From: Peptococcaceae bacterium
GTDB lineage: Bacteria > Bacillota > Peptococcia > Peptococcales > Peptococcaceae
Direction: 5' to 3'
DNA length: 64,000 nt
Assembly (NCBI GenBank): GCA_900759105.1
Contig: CAAETY010000110.1
Location: 31,710 to 95,709, forward strand
Shown here piece after piece: positions 63,955 to 64,000 of this stretch. Both the position numbers and the translations under genes were made by a program. Below the pieces are notes generated by a model that searched no databases, was not told where the DNA came from, and saw only the letters and a list, made by a program, of their open reading frames with translations. The number at the start of each line of letters is the position of its first letter. Position 1 is the stretch's first letter.

Positions 63955-64000
63955 CGGTAAAAAATACTTTAGTATAAGAAATAAACCTCCTGTGTTAATC

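Noticed and set aside
1..64000. CRISPR array, prophage, rRNA operon or intact insertion sequence
   Set aside because: No regularly spaced direct repeats, phage genes, rRNA segments or transposase frame were found; the only tRNA is at 39773.

Overview
The window looks like core chromosome from a low-GC, non-spore-type Firmicute, most plausibly a Negativicutes (Veillonella/Megasphaera-like) bacterium. Reasons: the gene order coaBC-metK-priA-def-fmt-(zinc protease)-rsmB-rlmN-PP2C-PknB-rsgA-rpe, the rimP-nusA-ylxR-ylxQ-infB-rbfA-nrnA-truB-ribF and xerC-hslV-hslU-codY clusters, a CcpN-like/PDRP/PPDK unit, strong AGGAGG ribosome binding sites and frequent TTG starts. No sporulation genes are present. 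The genus is inference; the sequence alone does not settle it.

Layout. 1-13957: end of coaBC, then metK, priA, def, fmt, a membrane zinc protease, rsmB, rlmN, a PP2C phosphatase with a PASTA Ser/Thr kinase, rsgA, rpe, plsX and acpP, all on + and tightly packed. 13959-24310: a promoter and leader hairpin, then the transcription/translation operon rimP to ribF, then rpsO (own promoter and structured leader) and pnp. 24360-26298: a promoter, a tandem glycine riboswitch with a terminator, and a Na+/alanine(glycine) symporter. 26358-27599 (-): a DAP-decarboxylase-type enzyme. 27850-31210: lepB, rbgA, asnS, yajQ. 31301-35563: an apparent CcpN-like regulator, PPDK regulatory protein and ppdK, which together point to controlled gluconeogenesis. 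35627-39728: dgt, dnaG, rpoD. 39745-44988: a tRNA with CAU anticodon, then tsaE, tsaB, rimI, tsaD (t6A modification), a MecA-like adaptor, nth, dprA. 45008-52858: topA, trmFO, xerC, hslV, hslU, codY, a zinc-ribbon membrane protein. 52928-56345 (-): M29 aminopeptidase, ComM-like ATPase, TtcA-like enzyme. 56504-63868: a secreted phosphodiester glycosidase, a small unknown gene (-), rnhB, a SulP transporter (-) and a highly codon-biased CoA-disulfide-reductase-type flavoprotein with a rhodanese domain.

There is no prophage, integrated island, CRISPR array, rRNA or intact insertion sequence. The unusual content is regulatory or repeat-like. A conserved palindrome (GGGGGTC-ended arms) sits nested inside two bidirectional terminators between convergent genes, with a shortened third copy at the right edge. 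The CcpN-like gene seems to use an ATT start, and its promoter overlaps a perfect palindrome related to a site upstream of the flavoprotein gene. A terminator-like hairpin lies in the sulP leader, and the t6A genes sit directly behind a tRNA that should be a t6A substrate. I did not find a convincing new multi-gene system; most genes are standard housekeeping genes.
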